Of a stretch of DNA of 64,000 nt, positions 25,866-35,119 are shown piece by piece. The DNA comes from Thalassotalea sp. PS06 (GTDB lineage: Bacteria > Pseudomonadota > Gammaproteobacteria > Enterobacterales > Alteromonadaceae). The translations under genes and the position numbers were made by a program. Within the stretch, counting starts at the first letter, position 1; each line of letters starts with the position of its first letter. The stretch covers positions 248,001 through 312,000 of the forward strand of contig NZ_CP041638.1 in NCBI RefSeq assembly GCF_007197775.1. The letters run 5' to 3'. Under the pieces are notes generated by a model. The model had not been told where the DNA came from, did not search any database, and saw nothing but the letters and a program-made list of their open reading frames with translations.

Positions 25866-26543
25866 ATGCCAGGTTATTTAATTGCTCCGTCCATATTGTC
25901 GGCAGATTTTGCCAGACTTGGTGACGATGTTGCGAAAGTTCTGGATGCTGGTGCTGATGTTATTCATTTTGATGTGATGGACAATCACTTCGTTCCGAAT
26001 CTGACAGTAGGCCCAATGGTATGTAAATCTCTCAGAGATTATGGGATCAGCGCGCCTATCGATGTACACCTGATGATTGAGCCGGTTGACGCATTAATTG
26101 CGCCGTTCGCTAAAGCCGGTGCCAATATCATTACCTTTCACCCTGAAGCCAGTAGCGATGTCGCGGCAACACTGGCGTTAATTAAGGATAATGGTTGTAA
26201 AGCCGGGTTAGTATTAAACCCCGAAACGCCATTGGACGTCGCGTTACCTTATTTACAGGAACTCGATGTTCTGCTGCTAATGTCAGTAAACCCAGGATTT
26301 GGTGGCCAGTCTTTTATTCCCCAGACATTAGCAAAGATTAAACAAGCCAGGGCGTTATTTGATGAAAACGGATTGTCGACACGGCTAGAAGTTGATGGTG
26401 GCATCAACCTCGACAATATTGCTGACGTCGCAGCGGCGGGTGCAGATATGTTTGTCGCCGGTTCGGCAATATTTGCCAGTGATGATTATCGCGCCACAAT
26501 TACTGAGATGCGCTCACGACTGGCACAACGAGATACAATTTAA
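25866..26543 (+). CDS. rpe: Ribulose-phosphate 3-epimerase
   Basis: A 225-aa TIM-barrel enzyme that interconverts ribulose 5-phosphate and xylulose 5-phosphate in the pentose phosphate pathway. Signature motifs are [34 protein letters not shown] (metal His and Asp), [21 protein letters not shown] and [14 protein letters not shown] 25866 is used because the AGGGGGTG ribosome binding site lies just before it; an upstream TTG at 25845 would add seven residues. It is followed by trpS after 45 bp. In many gamma-proteobacteria gph (phosphoglycolate phosphatase) lies between these two genes, and it is missing here. Confidence 0.97.
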   Translation: MPGYLIAPSILSADFARLGDDVAKVLDAGADVIHFDVMDNHFVPNLTVGPMVCKSLRDYGISAPIDVHLMIEPVDALIAPFAKAGANIITFHPEASSDVAATLALIKDNGCKAGLVLNPETPLDVALPYLQELDVLLLMSVNPGFGGQSFIPQTLAKIKQARALFDENGLSTRLEVDGGINLDNIADVAAAGADMFVAGSAIFASDDYRATITEMRSRLAQRDTI

Positions 26544-26588
26544 ATCGAGATGAAACGGCACTAGCAAGTGCTGATATAAAGGAAAATT

Positions 26589-27593
26589 ATGTCAAAACCT
26601 GTTGTTTTAAGTGGCTGTCAGCCATCAGGTGAATTAACCATTGGTAACTATCTTGGTGCATTGCGTCAATGGGTAGCGATGCAGGACGATCATCAATGTT
26701 TTTATTCGTTGGTTGATTTGCACGCGATTACCGTACGCCAGGACCCGCAGGCATTACGCAATGCCTGTCTTGATGGTCTGGCTTTGTACCTTGCCTGTGG
26801 TGTTGATCATAATAAGAGCACCATTTTTGTTCAGTCGCATGTACCAGAGCACTCGCAATTAGCATGGGTACTAAATTGTTACACGCAAATGGGTGAGCTT
26901 AATCGCATGACCCAATACAAAGACAAGTCACAAAAATCGGAAGCGAATATGAATGCTGGCTTGTTTACTTATCCGGTATTGATGGCCGCGGATATTCTTT
27001 TGTATCAGGCCGAGCGTGTACCAGTAGGCGACGACCAGAAGCAACATTTAGAATTAGCTCGCGATATTGCCAATCGTTTTAATAATATTTATGGCGACAC
27101 ATTCACGGTACCAGATCCTTATATTCCAGAATTTGGTGCCCGCGTAATGAGCCTGCAGGAACCGACTAAAAAAATGTCGAAGTCGGACACTAACCCAGGC
27201 AACTTTATCGGCTTGCTCGAAGATCCAAAGAAAATTACTAAGAAGATTAAACGTGCGGTAACCGATTCTGACGAACAGGCACGCATTTACTTTGATGTTC
27301 AGGAAAAGCCGGGTGTATCTAACCTACTATCTTTGCTTTCCTGCGCTACCGGCAAGACTGTTGAACAGCTAGTGCCTGAATACGAAGATAAAATGTATGG
27401 TCATTTGAAAGGTGATGTGGCAGAAGCTGTTGTTGCCATGTTGACGCCGATTCAGGAAAAGTTCCATCAATATCGTCAGGACCAGGCATTCCTTGATGAA
27501 GTGATGAAAACTGGCGCTGAAAAAGCCTCTGCACAGGCATCAAGTGTGCTAAGTAAGGTATATGACGCGGTAGGCTTTATCGCTCGTCCATAA
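26589..27593 (+). CDS. trpS: Tryptophanyl-tRNA synthetase
   Basis: A 334-aa class Ic aminoacyl-tRNA synthetase that charges tRNA-Trp. The ATP-binding HIGH-type motif is TIGN in [17 protein letters not shown] (near residue 18) and the second signature is KKMSKSD (near residue 195). Length equals E. coli TrpS (334). AAAGGAAA precedes the ATG. It is cotranscribed with rpe, as in the dam-rpe-gph-trpS cluster of related bacteria, and ends at a strong bidirectional terminator. Confidence 0.97.
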   Translation: MSKPVVLSGCQPSGELTIGNYLGALRQWVAMQDDHQCFYSLVDLHAITVRQDPQALRNACLDGLALYLACGVDHNKSTIFVQSHVPEHSQLAWVLNCYTQMGELNRMTQYKDKSQKSEANMNAGLFTYPVLMAADILLYQAERVPVGDDQKQHLELARDIANRFNNIYGDTFTVPDPYIPEFGARVMSLQEPTKKMSKSDTNPGNFIGLLEDPKKITKKIKRAVTDSDEQARIYFDVQEKPGVSNLLSLLSCATGKTVEQLVPEYEDKMYGHLKGDVAEAVVAMLTPIQEKFHQYRQDQAFLDEVMKTGAEKASAQASSVLSKVYDAVGFIARP

Positions 27594-27611
27594 TACTTTG
27601 CCTCGATATAC

Positions 27612-27642
27612 AAAAAAGCGCGGTTAATACCGCGCTTTTTTA
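27612..27642. terminator. Bidirectional terminator after trpS
   Basis: AAAAAAGCGCGG and CCGCGCTTTTTT arms around a 6-nt loop serve both trpS and the convergent FHA gene. Confidence 0.9.
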
Positions 27643-27666
27643 ATCTCTGAAAGTGACAGTGAATCG

Positions 27667-28647
27667 TTACTCATCTTCAGCTTTTTTCTTTGCTGCTTTT
27701 TTAGTATCACTGAATAATGCATCACTGTTATCTACAAATTCTTCACTGGTTTCGCCTGAAACCAACAAGAAGCCAGGCGTCATAATCTGTGCGTTATATT
27801 CCGGGAAAGGATTAAACTCTGGCTCATTGCCAGCATTAAATAACAATACCGCCCCGTAGATTAGCGCTGTCAGGCCACCGGCAAACTTGAGTCGACGCTG
27901 CGGTTTTTGATGCAGAGCAATATAAAAGTTAAACCAGAAAAGAGTGAAGGTGATAATCACCGCCAGAATAAAAAACAGCCACTCCAGCGAGAATGCGCTT
28001 GAAGTATTAAACCCAAGCAGTGCCTCGAGGATATCGGAAACCCAGAACAGACTGATGATCACAAAGGTTACCCCAATCTGACTGCGAAGCCTTGCTTCAT
28101 GTTTATTGATAAAGGCAATAAATCCGCAAATTAGCGGCCATATTAATACCACCAGACTGGTAATCAACGAATCGCTAAACAATTTCGAGTAGGATATTTC
28201 TCTGACATCTACACTCATGTAATTAAAAAATAAAGTTACTAAGGTATGCAGAGCAATTAATCCGATAATCACCCACCACTGACCGCTAAATTCAACGAAG
28301 TGCTCCATGGATGAGAACTTAACACTGTCGGCAACCGGATGATCCGGTGAGAGGAATTTTAATTGGCTTTTGCCAACTCTAATCACATCACCAGAATGCA
28401 GCTTTTGCTCGGCTTGCATTGGCTTACCTGAGCCATTAACACTGCCATTGAGAGTTTGTAAATCACGTACGTACCATTGCTGTTCATCGTTGTCATAACG
28501 CAATTGCAGATGTTCGGCGCAAACATGAGGATCAGAGAGAATTAAATCGTTTTGATAACCGCGACCAATTTGTAGCGATTGTCCTTGATACTTATGGCGA
28601 CCAATCAGCTTATTACCGCGACTGATTTCTTCGATGATTAGTTCCAT
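27667..28647 (-). CDS. FHA-domain membrane protein
   Basis: A 326-aa protein with an N-terminal FHA domain (about residues 20-95; QIGRGYQNDLILSDPHVCAEHLQL and VRDLQTLNGSVNG carry the phosphothreonine-binding Arg, Ser/His and Asn positions). Five hydrophobic segments follow between about residues 120 and 285, and a Lys-rich tail (DTKKAAKKKAE) ends the protein. The FHA domain would sit in the cytosol and read Thr phosphorylation. The start overlaps the upstream protease gene by 10 bp, so the two are translationally coupled and probably work together at the envelope. The exact partner kinase is not in the window. Confidence 0.82.
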   Translation of the reverse strand: MELIIEEISRGNKLIGRHKYQGQSLQIGRGYQNDLILSDPHVCAEHLQLRYDNDEQQWYVRDLQTLNGSVNGSGKPMQAEQKLHSGDVIRVGKSQLKFLSPDHPVADSVKFSSMEHFVEFSGQWWVIIGLIALHTLVTLFFNYMSVDVREISYSKLFSDSLITSLVVLIWPLICGFIAFINKHEARLRSQIGVTFVIISLFWVSDILEALLGFNTSSAFSLEWLFFILAVIITFTLFWFNFYIALHQKPQRRLKFAGGLTALIYGAVLLFNAGNEPEFNPFPEYNAQIMTPGFLLVSGETSEEFVDNSDALFSDTKKAAKKKAEDE

Positions 28648-29891
28648 TGGCTAGCCTCCATAAAACGCTTGGTGAAGGATTGTGCCAATGTCTGGTTAAC
28701 GCCGGCTAATGTGAAATGGCTAACGAGTGCCTGATTGCCTTTATCAACGGAACCAGCAAGGAACATTATATCGAATAGCCCCTGATACTTTTTATAAGCA
28801 CGAACGCACATGATGGTTTTATTGGTCATGGTATTTTCATTGGTGCGGGTAATGTCATGCTGGCACTCAAACTCAGTGACATCCTCTTTGCCCGCTTGGT
28901 TATCGGCGGCGGCTTGAGTAATCGAAGATTTGTAATTTTGATAAAAACGCCAGCTGCTGATGTCATCGCCTTCAAAGAAGTGGAACTCCATAGATACTTT
29001 GCCGGTGCTGAAGCTATCGGAGATATATACACTTTCTTCCATCTGACATTGGGTTATCGCCTGGAATAGCAAGTCATCAGGGCGGTCCGCATTAGAATTA
29101 CCCCAACAACGAATAAAATCGACTCCGGTTTCTGGGATCCGGGCTTTGGCAAATGACTTGCTTGTCCATGGGGAGCCCAGAATCGTATTGATTAACTTAT
29201 CCTGATTATCTTCCAGTTGTTCGGTAATTTGTTGATTAATGCTTTTCTCTACCTGCACGTCAAAGTCATTTATCAGTTGTGCAAGCTTGTCATGGGGGAT
29301 CAGAAACCCTATCTGGTTGCCCGATGTGGCAACGTTAATGCCAACTACATCCCCATAAGCATTGACCACAGGGCCACCGCTCATACCAGGATTTACTGAG
29401 CCGGTGAAATGAATACGATCATTGAACGCTTCTTTTTTAAGTCCGTTATAAGTGCCAGGGACGACAATCATGCCCAGATCGTGGGGATTCCCCAGGGAAT
29501 AAAGCTGTTCTCCTTTTTTAGGTGTCTGTTCAGAGACAATAAAATGCAGCGGCTGTGGGTTTTCTTCATGCAGGACAATGGCAAGATCATTGATAACATC
29601 GACGGTTTGCAGGCTTAACTGGCCAGTTTTGCCCTCATGGTCCTCATATTCGATGATGTATTTTTCCGGATGCTGAGCGTAGCCGGAGATAACATGGTAG
29701 TTGGTGGCAATATAACCATTCTCACCAATTTGAAAACCACTTCCAATTCCCGATTTTTCGCCCGTTGCTTTATCGATGATTCTTATCTGATATAAAGCAG
29801 GGGCCATGTCGGCGAAAATCTGTTCAGCATTTTCATTTGCGATACTAAACATACTGCTTAGAGACAGCAGTAGCAGAACGACAACTCGCAT
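28638..29891 (-). CDS. Exported trypsin-like serine protease (S1C-like, no PDZ)
   Basis: A 417-aa protein with a signal peptide (first about 18 residues) and a chymotrypsin-fold protease domain. The triad is visible as His in TNYHVISG (near residue 65), Asp in NDLAIVL (near residue 105) and Ser in NPGMSGGPVV (near residue 171). It differs from DegP/DegS by lacking a PDZ domain. The C-terminal 200 residues have no recognised domain but contain several Cys (for example RCWGN, ITQCQ, FECQHD, IMCVRA) that may form disulfides. It is coupled to the FHA membrane protein gene downstream. The pair may form an envelope stress or surveillance unit (inference). Confidence 0.82.
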   Translation of the reverse strand: MRVVVLLLLSLSSMFSIANENAEQIFADMAPALYQIRIIDKATGEKSGIGSGFQIGENGYIATNYHVISGYAQHPEKYIIEYEDHEGKTGQLSLQTVDVINDLAIVLHEENPQPLHFIVSEQTPKKGEQLYSLGNPHDLGMIVVPGTYNGLKKEAFNDRIHFTGSVNPGMSGGPVVNAYGDVVGINVATSGNQIGFLIPHDKLAQLINDFDVQVEKSINQQITEQLEDNQDKLINTILGSPWTSKSFAKARIPETGVDFIRCWGNSNADRPDDLLFQAITQCQMEESVYISDSFSTGKVSMEFHFFEGDDISSWRFYQNYKSSITQAAADNQAGKEDVTEFECQHDITRTNENTMTNKTIMCVRAYKKYQGLFDIMFLAGSVDKGNQALVSHFTLAGVNQTLAQSFTKRFMEASQWN

Positions 29892-30229
29892 TCTTCTTCC
29901 TTCATAATGTTTTAAGGTATTGTGCCATTAATATTCAGACCTGCAAAGTTGATAATTTCTGGCATCTAAATGATTAATTTTACGGCAAATTGAATTTTTT
30001 CGAGGTTTGTGTGTCTACAAGCATAGGAGGGGATAGTTGCGCATTCAATTCTATAAGTAACCTGTTGAAAATTTACGAAATATTTACTAAATATCAAAAA
30101 TTTTTTATTCACAAATGAAAAATATGGTGTAATATTTTGTTTCTTTTTTACGCGCACTATTGTAATTTTGTACAAATATAACGCTCGTCAAAGCCCCCTT
30201 TGATAAAAATAAATGCTGTTGGAGTATGC
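29892..30229. other. AT-rich intergenic region with no clear element
   Basis: This stretch upstream of both the protease (minus) and the STAS-like gene (plus) is very AT-rich between 30060 and 30180. Several poly-T/A runs could be promoter UP-like elements. No repeat, RNA or operator is evident. TTGGAG before 30230 is a ribosome binding site. Confidence 0.4.
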
Positions 30230-30628
30230 ATGAAATATACCCTGAGTTTTGGTTATATTAATATCATTAGTGACAATATCGCAGAAGTCCTGGTGGACGA
30301 AGGCGTGGTTATGACGTTGGAAATGTGCGAAGAATATGACGAATTTTTGCTTAGTCATTTTCATGGGCCTTTTGCGGTGTTAGTAAATCGTATCCATAAC
30401 TACACCATGACCTATGAAACTCGCTTGCACATTGCTTCTCATGAAGATTTGGTAGCCATTGGTGTCGTTTCTTACACCAAACAAGATTCTGAAGATGTAG
30501 CAAAGCTCGTTGATTTGCGTAAGGTTGATAAGCTGAATTTACGTGAATTTCATGGTCTTGATATGGGCCGTGGTAAAGCTATTGTTTGGCTTGAACGCGA
30601 ACTTTCTACGGTTAATGCCGATACCTGA
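30230..30628 (+). CDS. Small STAS/SpoIIAA-like domain protein
   Basis: A 132-aa soluble protein. ATG 30230 is used (TTGGAG six bases upstream); an earlier start at 30200 would add 10 residues without ribosome binding site support. The alternating beta-alpha pattern (IISDNIAEVLVDEGVVMTLEMCEEYDEFL, FAVLVNRIHNYTMTYE, VAIGVVSYTK) resembles STAS/SEC14-like small proteins found in marine gamma-proteobacteria and Bacteroidetes. No catalytic residues are recognised. It stands alone between the protease unit and the subtilase gene, with its own promoter region. A role in partner binding or signalling is possible but not shown. Confidence 0.55.
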   Translation: MKYTLSFGYINIISDNIAEVLVDEGVVMTLEMCEEYDEFLLSHFHGPFAVLVNRIHNYTMTYETRLHIASHEDLVAIGVVSYTKQDSEDVAKLVDLRKVDKLNLREFHGLDMGRGKAIVWLERELSTVNADT

Positions 30629-30981
30629 TTCAACTGTTTGAAAACAACAATCGCTGATTACAATGAAGATGTTAATCAGCGATTATATTCTCCTAAATCA
30701 TCATTTCACTACTTTCAGCTAAAACATCTTTTTAGTCTTTGTGCTCTAAATTAAATTTTTACCAATTTGGCGTTTTTCACTTCCCTGCATTCCTTGTCAG
30801 CTTTGCCTTATTCAATTTTTATAGGCTTTTTTAAGAAGTGATAACGTATTGTTTTAATTCATTTTATTGGGTTTTCTGTTTTTTTTGAGCTAAGGTGAGT
30901 CTACTTTGACATGAATAGGCTGTTTTCAAAGTTAGCCCCCAAAAAACTAATGACAATGAAACAATATAAGGAACAGTCGTC
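30629..30981. other. Intergenic region with a long hairpin
   Basis: AATCGCTGATTA (30649-30660) and TAATCAGCGATT (30673-30684) form a strong stem after the STAS-like gene. There is no proper T-run, so it may act as an mRNA 3' stabiliser. The remaining roughly 300 bp are T-rich and hold the promoter of the subtilase gene. Nothing else is visible. Confidence 0.55.
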
Positions 30982-32799
30982 ATGTTGAAAAAATTTACGA
31001 TGTCAGCAATTGGCCTTTCTGTATTAACCGCGATGAGCACCATGGCACATGCCGAGCGCGTAATCATTCAGGTTGATAACCCAAATAAAGGCGTAGTTAA
31101 GGCGCTTACCAAGCAACTTGGTGGTGACATTAAAGTCGATGGCAAAAATTTTATCGCTGCAGATTTTGCAGGTAAAGACCTGTCTGAAATTAAGGGATTA
31201 CTTAATAATCCTCATATCAAATTGGTAGAAGCGGATCAAAAGCGGAAGCTTTTCGCGGCTTTCAATGATGATGCCGGTAATCCGGAAACACAGCAGTTAA
31301 CCCCTTATGCCGTTTATCAGTCACAGGCTGATCAGGTATCTTTTAACCCTTCTTCGGGTGTAAAGGTATGTGTTATCGATTCAGGTCTTGATATCAATAA
31401 CAACGATTTCAATTGGGCAGATATCACCGGTGACAATGACCCGGGTACTGGTAACTGGTTTGATGCTGGTACTGCTCACGGTACTCATGTTGCCGGGACC
31501 GTAGGTGCAGCTGATAATAACTTCGGTGTTGTCGGTATGGCCCCTGGAGTACCCATGCACATTATTCGTGTATTCAATGCCGATGGCTGGGGCTATTCAT
31601 CAGATTTAGCCCATGCAACTGACCTTTGTGCACAGGCCGGCGCTAACATTATCAATATGAGTCTCGGTGGTGGCGGTACCAGTACTGCAGAATCGAACGC
31701 CTTTGAAAATTTTGTCGCTAATGGTGGCTTAGTGGTTGCCGCTGCGGGAAACGATGGTAATGCCGTTCGCTCATATCCTGCCGGTTATACCTCGGTAATG
31801 ATGATTGGTGCTAACGATGCCGATAATAATATTGCCGATTTTTCTCAGTTCCCAAGCTGTGAAACCGGTCGCGGTAAAAACATTCGTACCGATGAAACTA
31901 TCTGTGTCGAGGTAACCGCTGGTGGTGTAGATACCTTATCAACTTACCCTGCAGGTACTGCAGCTGCGAGCACTGTGTCTCTGGATGGCAGTAGTTACGC
32001 ATCTTCCGGTATGGAAAATTTTGGTAGTGCTTCTGGTGCAACCTATTTTATGGGGACTGCAGAAGCGGTTGACGCTGGTGCAGACGGTAAAGTCTGTTTG
32101 ATTGATCGCGGAAACATCAGTTTCCACGATAAAACTAAAAACTGTGAGGATTCAGGTGGTGTAGGTGCCATTATTATCAACAACGAACCAGGCATGCTTT
32201 ACGGTACGTTAGGTGAAGCTAATACCACAACCATTCCTGTAGTAGGAACCGCATTAGAAGACCGCGCAGCTATTTTAGCTGGGGTGAATGCGGATGTTGA
32301 TATATTTGCTACTGATTATGGTTATATGAGCGGTACGTCAATGGCAACTCCTGCCGTTGCTGGTTTAGCTGCATTAGTATGGTCTAACTACCCAGAATGT
32401 ACCGGTGAGGACATTCGTGCGGCAATCAAAGCCACAGCAGAAGATTCTGGCGCAGCCGGTAATGATGTTTACTTCGGCTACGGTATTGTTAAAGCCAAAG
32501 CGGCTTACGATTATCTTGCGGCAAATGCTTGTGGAGATACTGGTGGTCCTGGCGGCGGTGACATTTCATTAAGTGCTAACGGTTACAAGAGCCGCGGTCT
32601 TCCGATTGTTGATTTGACCTGGCAGGGCACTAGCGCTACAAATGTTGATGTATACCGTAACGGTTCAGTAATCTTCAGTGGTGCTGATACTGGTGCGTAT
32701 ACTGATAACATCGGTGTTAAAGGTAGTGCAACATACACCTATAAGGTGTGTGAGCAAGGTACTTCAACCTGTTCTTCGGACGTAAATGTAGTTTTCTAA
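30982..32799 (+). CDS. Secreted subtilisin-like serine protease (S8) with PA insert
   Basis: A 605-aa secreted protease. A signal peptide (cut after about residue 24, AHA), a short inhibitor-like propeptide (25-90), and an S8 catalytic domain follow. The triad is Asp133 (VIDSGLD), His166 (HGTHVAGT) and Ser453 (GTSMATPAVAG), with oxyanion Asn in AAAGNDGN. A protease-associated insert lies between about residues 335 and 435 (KVCLIDRGNISFHDK). The C-terminus after a Gly-rich linker (residue 515 on) looks like an FN3/beta-sandwich domain with two Cys. It degrades extracellular protein to feed the cell with peptides and amines. GGAA precedes the ATG. It has its own terminator. Confidence 0.93.
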   Translation: MLKKFTMSAIGLSVLTAMSTMAHAERVIIQVDNPNKGVVKALTKQLGGDIKVDGKNFIAADFAGKDLSEIKGLLNNPHIKLVEADQKRKLFAAFNDDAGNPETQQLTPYAVYQSQADQVSFNPSSGVKVCVIDSGLDINNNDFNWADITGDNDPGTGNWFDAGTAHGTHVAGTVGAADNNFGVVGMAPGVPMHIIRVFNADGWGYSSDLAHATDLCAQAGANIINMSLGGGGTSTAESNAFENFVANGGLVVAAAGNDGNAVRSYPAGYTSVMMIGANDADNNIADFSQFPSCETGRGKNIRTDETICVEVTAGGVDTLSTYPAGTAAASTVSLDGSSYASSGMENFGSASGATYFMGTAEAVDAGADGKVCLIDRGNISFHDKTKNCEDSGGVGAIIINNEPGMLYGTLGEANTTTIPVVGTALEDRAAILAGVNADVDIFATDYGYMSGTSMATPAVAGLAALVWSNYPECTGEDIRAAIKATAEDSGAAGNDVYFGYGIVKAKAAYDYLAANACGDTGGPGGGDISLSANGYKSRGLPIVDLTWQGTSATNVDVYRNGSVIFSGADTGAYTDNIGVKGSATYTYKVCEQGTSTCSSDVNVVF

Positions 32800-32828
32800 G
32801 AAAATCTCTTAGAATTTAACAAAATAAT

Positions 32829-32854
32829 AAAGGAGCTTCGGCTCCTTTGTTTTT
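32829..32854 (+). terminator. Terminator after the subtilase
   Basis: AAAGGAGC/GCTCCTTT stem with a stable TTCG tetraloop and a downstream T tract. Confidence 0.9.
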
Positions 32855-32888
32855 GCTTAAACCATGCAAATTATCTCAGAGAATTCAG

Positions 32889-33287
32889 ATGACAGAGCAC
32901 ATTCGCAAATACCTGCTTAGCAATCCATTTACCGAAATGCAGTATCCGTTTGGAGAGGGGATCGAAGTATACAAAGTGAAAGGAAAAATGTTTGCCACAT
33001 TGTCGCTTGGAAAAATGGGTATAGGTGGGGAAGGTGACAATGCGTTTTGGTGGATGAATTTAAAATGTGATCCCGATGAAGCTGTTATGCTCAGAGATAT
33101 TTTTAAGTCGGTTATTCCTGGGTATCATATGAACAAGCGCCTTTGGAATACCGTTATACTTGATGGCTCGGTCCCTAACGGAGAGATAGAAAGGATGATC
33201 GATAACTCGTTTAATCTGGTTGTTCAAAGCTTAAAGAAAGTGGACCGACAGGCGGTCCAGGTTCATCTCGATGAAAACACACTCTAA
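32889..33287 (+). CDS. MmcQ/YjbR family protein
   Basis: A 132-aa protein of the MmcQ/YjbR fold (double-wing, CyaY-like). ATG 32889 is used (MTEHIRKYLLSNP), since this is where family members start; the frame is open further upstream but would overlap the terminator of the subtilase. Typical features are KYLLSNPFTEMQYPFGEGIEVYKVKGKMFA and the C-terminal HMNKRLWNTVILDGSVPNGEIERMIDNSFNLVVQSL. Members bind DNA in some reports, but no clear cell role is known. Its end overlaps the convergent HTH gene by 4 bp. Confidence 0.85.
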   Translation: MTEHIRKYLLSNPFTEMQYPFGEGIEVYKVKGKMFATLSLGKMGIGGEGDNAFWWMNLKCDPDEAVMLRDIFKSVIPGYHMNKRLWNTVILDGSVPNGEIERMIDNSFNLVVQSLKKVDRQAVQVHLDENTL

Positions 33288-33481
33288 TCGGTCTCATCTT
33301 CGAAGATTTCTTCAATTTTCAGGCTGAATAAGCGCGCAGTTTTAAAAGCTAATGGCAAACTGGGATCAAACTTACCTTTTTCAATAGCATTAATGGTCTG
33401 CCTGGAAACATCAAGATAATTGGCAAGATCTGCCTGAGTCCAGTTGCGCTCAGCTCTTAATACTTTTAATTTATTTTTCAT
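33284..33481 (-). CDS. Small XRE/Cro-CI type helix-turn-helix regulator
   Basis: A 65-aa DNA-binding protein made up of a single helix-turn-helix (WTQADLANYLDVSRQTINAIEKG, about residues 14-36). This is the YdcN/YozG-like type often found with a small membrane protein. Its ATG overlaps the stop of the upstream membrane protein by 4 bp (ATGA), so the two are coupled. It probably regulates its own operon. Confidence 0.88.
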   Translation of the reverse strand: MKNKLKVLRAERNWTQADLANYLDVSRQTINAIEKGKFDPSLPLAFKTARLFSLKIEEIFEDETD

Positions 33482-33897
33482 GACAAGCGTTTCAGTCCAA
33501 TAAAAAGTGAAACCATGTAAGTCAGTGCCATCAAAATCATTAAATGGGAAATTTCCGCGTCTGAGGCAATGACATTGGCAATATCCAGATTCGAATACGC
33601 AAATCCTAACACCATACCAATTCCCAACGTAAGTCCCATAGATTGCAACTGAACCTTTTGCTGCATTTCATCCAGCCCTTTCAGGTGAATAACATTGGCG
33701 TAAATCATGCCAAAACCGATCAACACATTTAATACAATGGCCAGAATGCTGTATAGATCGTTATCTTGCCAAATCAATTGTGGACCAAGGGTTGCCAGTG
33801 CCATCGATAATACCCAGGCGAATGTCCATATCGCCAGATTCCGGGTGTTCTTTTTATTCTGATTTTGCCAGTCAGATGATCGTGTCGCTGCGTTCAT
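33478..33897 (-). CDS. Small four-helix membrane protein paired with HTH regulator
   Basis: A 139-aa inner-membrane protein. ATG 33897 is chosen because of AAGGAG eight bases upstream. Four hydrophobic segments are seen (LAIWTFAWVLSMALATLG, SILAIVLNVLIGFGMIYANV, LTLGIGMVLGFAYSNL and LMILMALTYMVSLFIG). The charged loop HLKGLDEMQQKVQLQSMG between helices 2 and 3 is typical of this family, which is nearly always coupled to a small XRE regulator as here. The role is unknown; an envelope sensor for the regulator is a fair guess. Confidence 0.8.
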   Translation of the reverse strand: MNAATRSSDWQNQNKKNTRNLAIWTFAWVLSMALATLGPQLIWQDNDLYSILAIVLNVLIGFGMIYANVIHLKGLDEMQQKVQLQSMGLTLGIGMVLGFAYSNLDIANVIASDAEISHLMILMALTYMVSLFIGLKRLS

Positions 33898-34039
33898 ATG
33901 TCTATCTCCTTTGTCAAAAAGTAAAATACGCTTGACATAATTTATCGAACATTTGTTTTCATGTGTCAAGTGTGTTTTACATTATGTCTTGTTGGTTTGA
34001 TATTTGTTGAGGTCAGGAGTGTGCTAGTCTAGTAGCCAG

Positions 34040-35074
34040 ATGAAAGTGATTAACAAGGTGAAACCCTTAGTGAAAGATCAACAGAAACTGAAGTGGGGGG
34101 TGTTAAGCAGCGCCAAAATAGGCCGCGAAAAAGTCATCCCAGCATTAAAAATATCGGCATTCGTCGATGATATCGTTATGGCTTCCAGAAACCCGGAGCG
34201 TGCTGAAAAATGGGCCAAAGCTCTCGATATAAGTGCTTGTCAGGGCGACTATCAGACTTTATTAAACGACCCGGATATTGATGTCATATACAACCCATTG
34301 CCGAATCACCTTCATGTTCCGATGAGTATTGCAGCTCTTAAATCCGGTAAGCATGTTTTATGTGAAAAGCCAATTGCGTTAGATAGTGCGCAACTGCGTG
34401 AGCTTGTCAATGAAGCGGACAAACACCCTCACTTGGCGATAATGGAAGCCTTTATGTATCGTCACCACCCGAGATGGCAACGAATTAAAGATTTGATGAA
34501 AATCCGAAACCTTGGTGCGATCGGATACATTCATGTGACCTTCACCTATTTCAATCGCGATGCCGATAACGTTCGCAATAAAGCCGATATTGGTGGTGGT
34601 GCCTTGTATGATATTGGTTGTTATTGTCTTGCGGTTTCGCGATTGTTACTAGAGCGTGAACCCAAGCGGGTGATCGCTAATCAGGTTTTTGATGAACAGT
34701 TTAAAACCGACAAAATGACGAGCGGTCAATTAGATTTTGGCGAAGTGCAGGCGAGCTTCAATTGTTCGACGCAACTGGCTGCGGGTCAGTATTTGGAAAT
34801 TCAATGTGAAAGAGGCCGAATTCGCGTTGATGAGCCGTTTGCTCTTGATACTGCAGATACCCAGATCCTGTTATTTGAATCCGGTAAGGTAAACCCTGAA
34901 ATAATCCCTGTCGCATACAATGATCATTATCTAAGTCAGATTGAAGATTTTTCAAAAGCTATTTTATCGAAAACGGCACCACCATACGGACTAGACGATG
35001 CACAAATTATTATAGGGTTGATTGAAGCCGTGCAACAAAGCCATCAAAAACAAGGTTGGCAAGCAATTGACTAA
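34040..35074 (+). CDS. Gfo/Idh/MocA family NAD(P)-dependent oxidoreductase
   Basis: A 344-aa dehydrogenase. The N-terminal Rossmann domain starts with KWGVLSSAKIGREKVIPAL (near residue 19), followed by YNPLPNHLHVPMSIAALKSGKHVLCEKPIAL with the catalytic-region Lys of EKP. The C-terminal substrate domain has GGGALYDIGCYCLAVSR. Close relatives act on sugars or trans-dihydrodiols. The substrate here is not known. It stands alone, divergent from the HTH/membrane pair. Confidence 0.87.
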   Translation: MKVINKVKPLVKDQQKLKWGVLSSAKIGREKVIPALKISAFVDDIVMASRNPERAEKWAKALDISACQGDYQTLLNDPDIDVIYNPLPNHLHVPMSIAALKSGKHVLCEKPIALDSAQLRELVNEADKHPHLAIMEAFMYRHHPRWQRIKDLMKIRNLGAIGYIHVTFTYFNRDADNVRNKADIGGGALYDIGCYCLAVSRLLLEREPKRVIANQVFDEQFKTDKMTSGQLDFGEVQASFNCSTQLAAGQYLEIQCERGRIRVDEPFALDTADTQILLFESGKVNPEIIPVAYNDHYLSQIEDFSKAILSKTAPPYGLDDAQIIIGLIEAVQQSHQKQGWQAID

Positions 35075-35119
35075 TCTTAGCTGGCGAATTTAATTTGTCG
35101 GGAAATACTGTGTTGGTGT

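Noticed and set aside
25866..27593. A riboswitch or attenuator before trpS
   Set aside because: The 45-bp gap after rpe holds no leader peptide with Trp codons and no stem pair that could switch.
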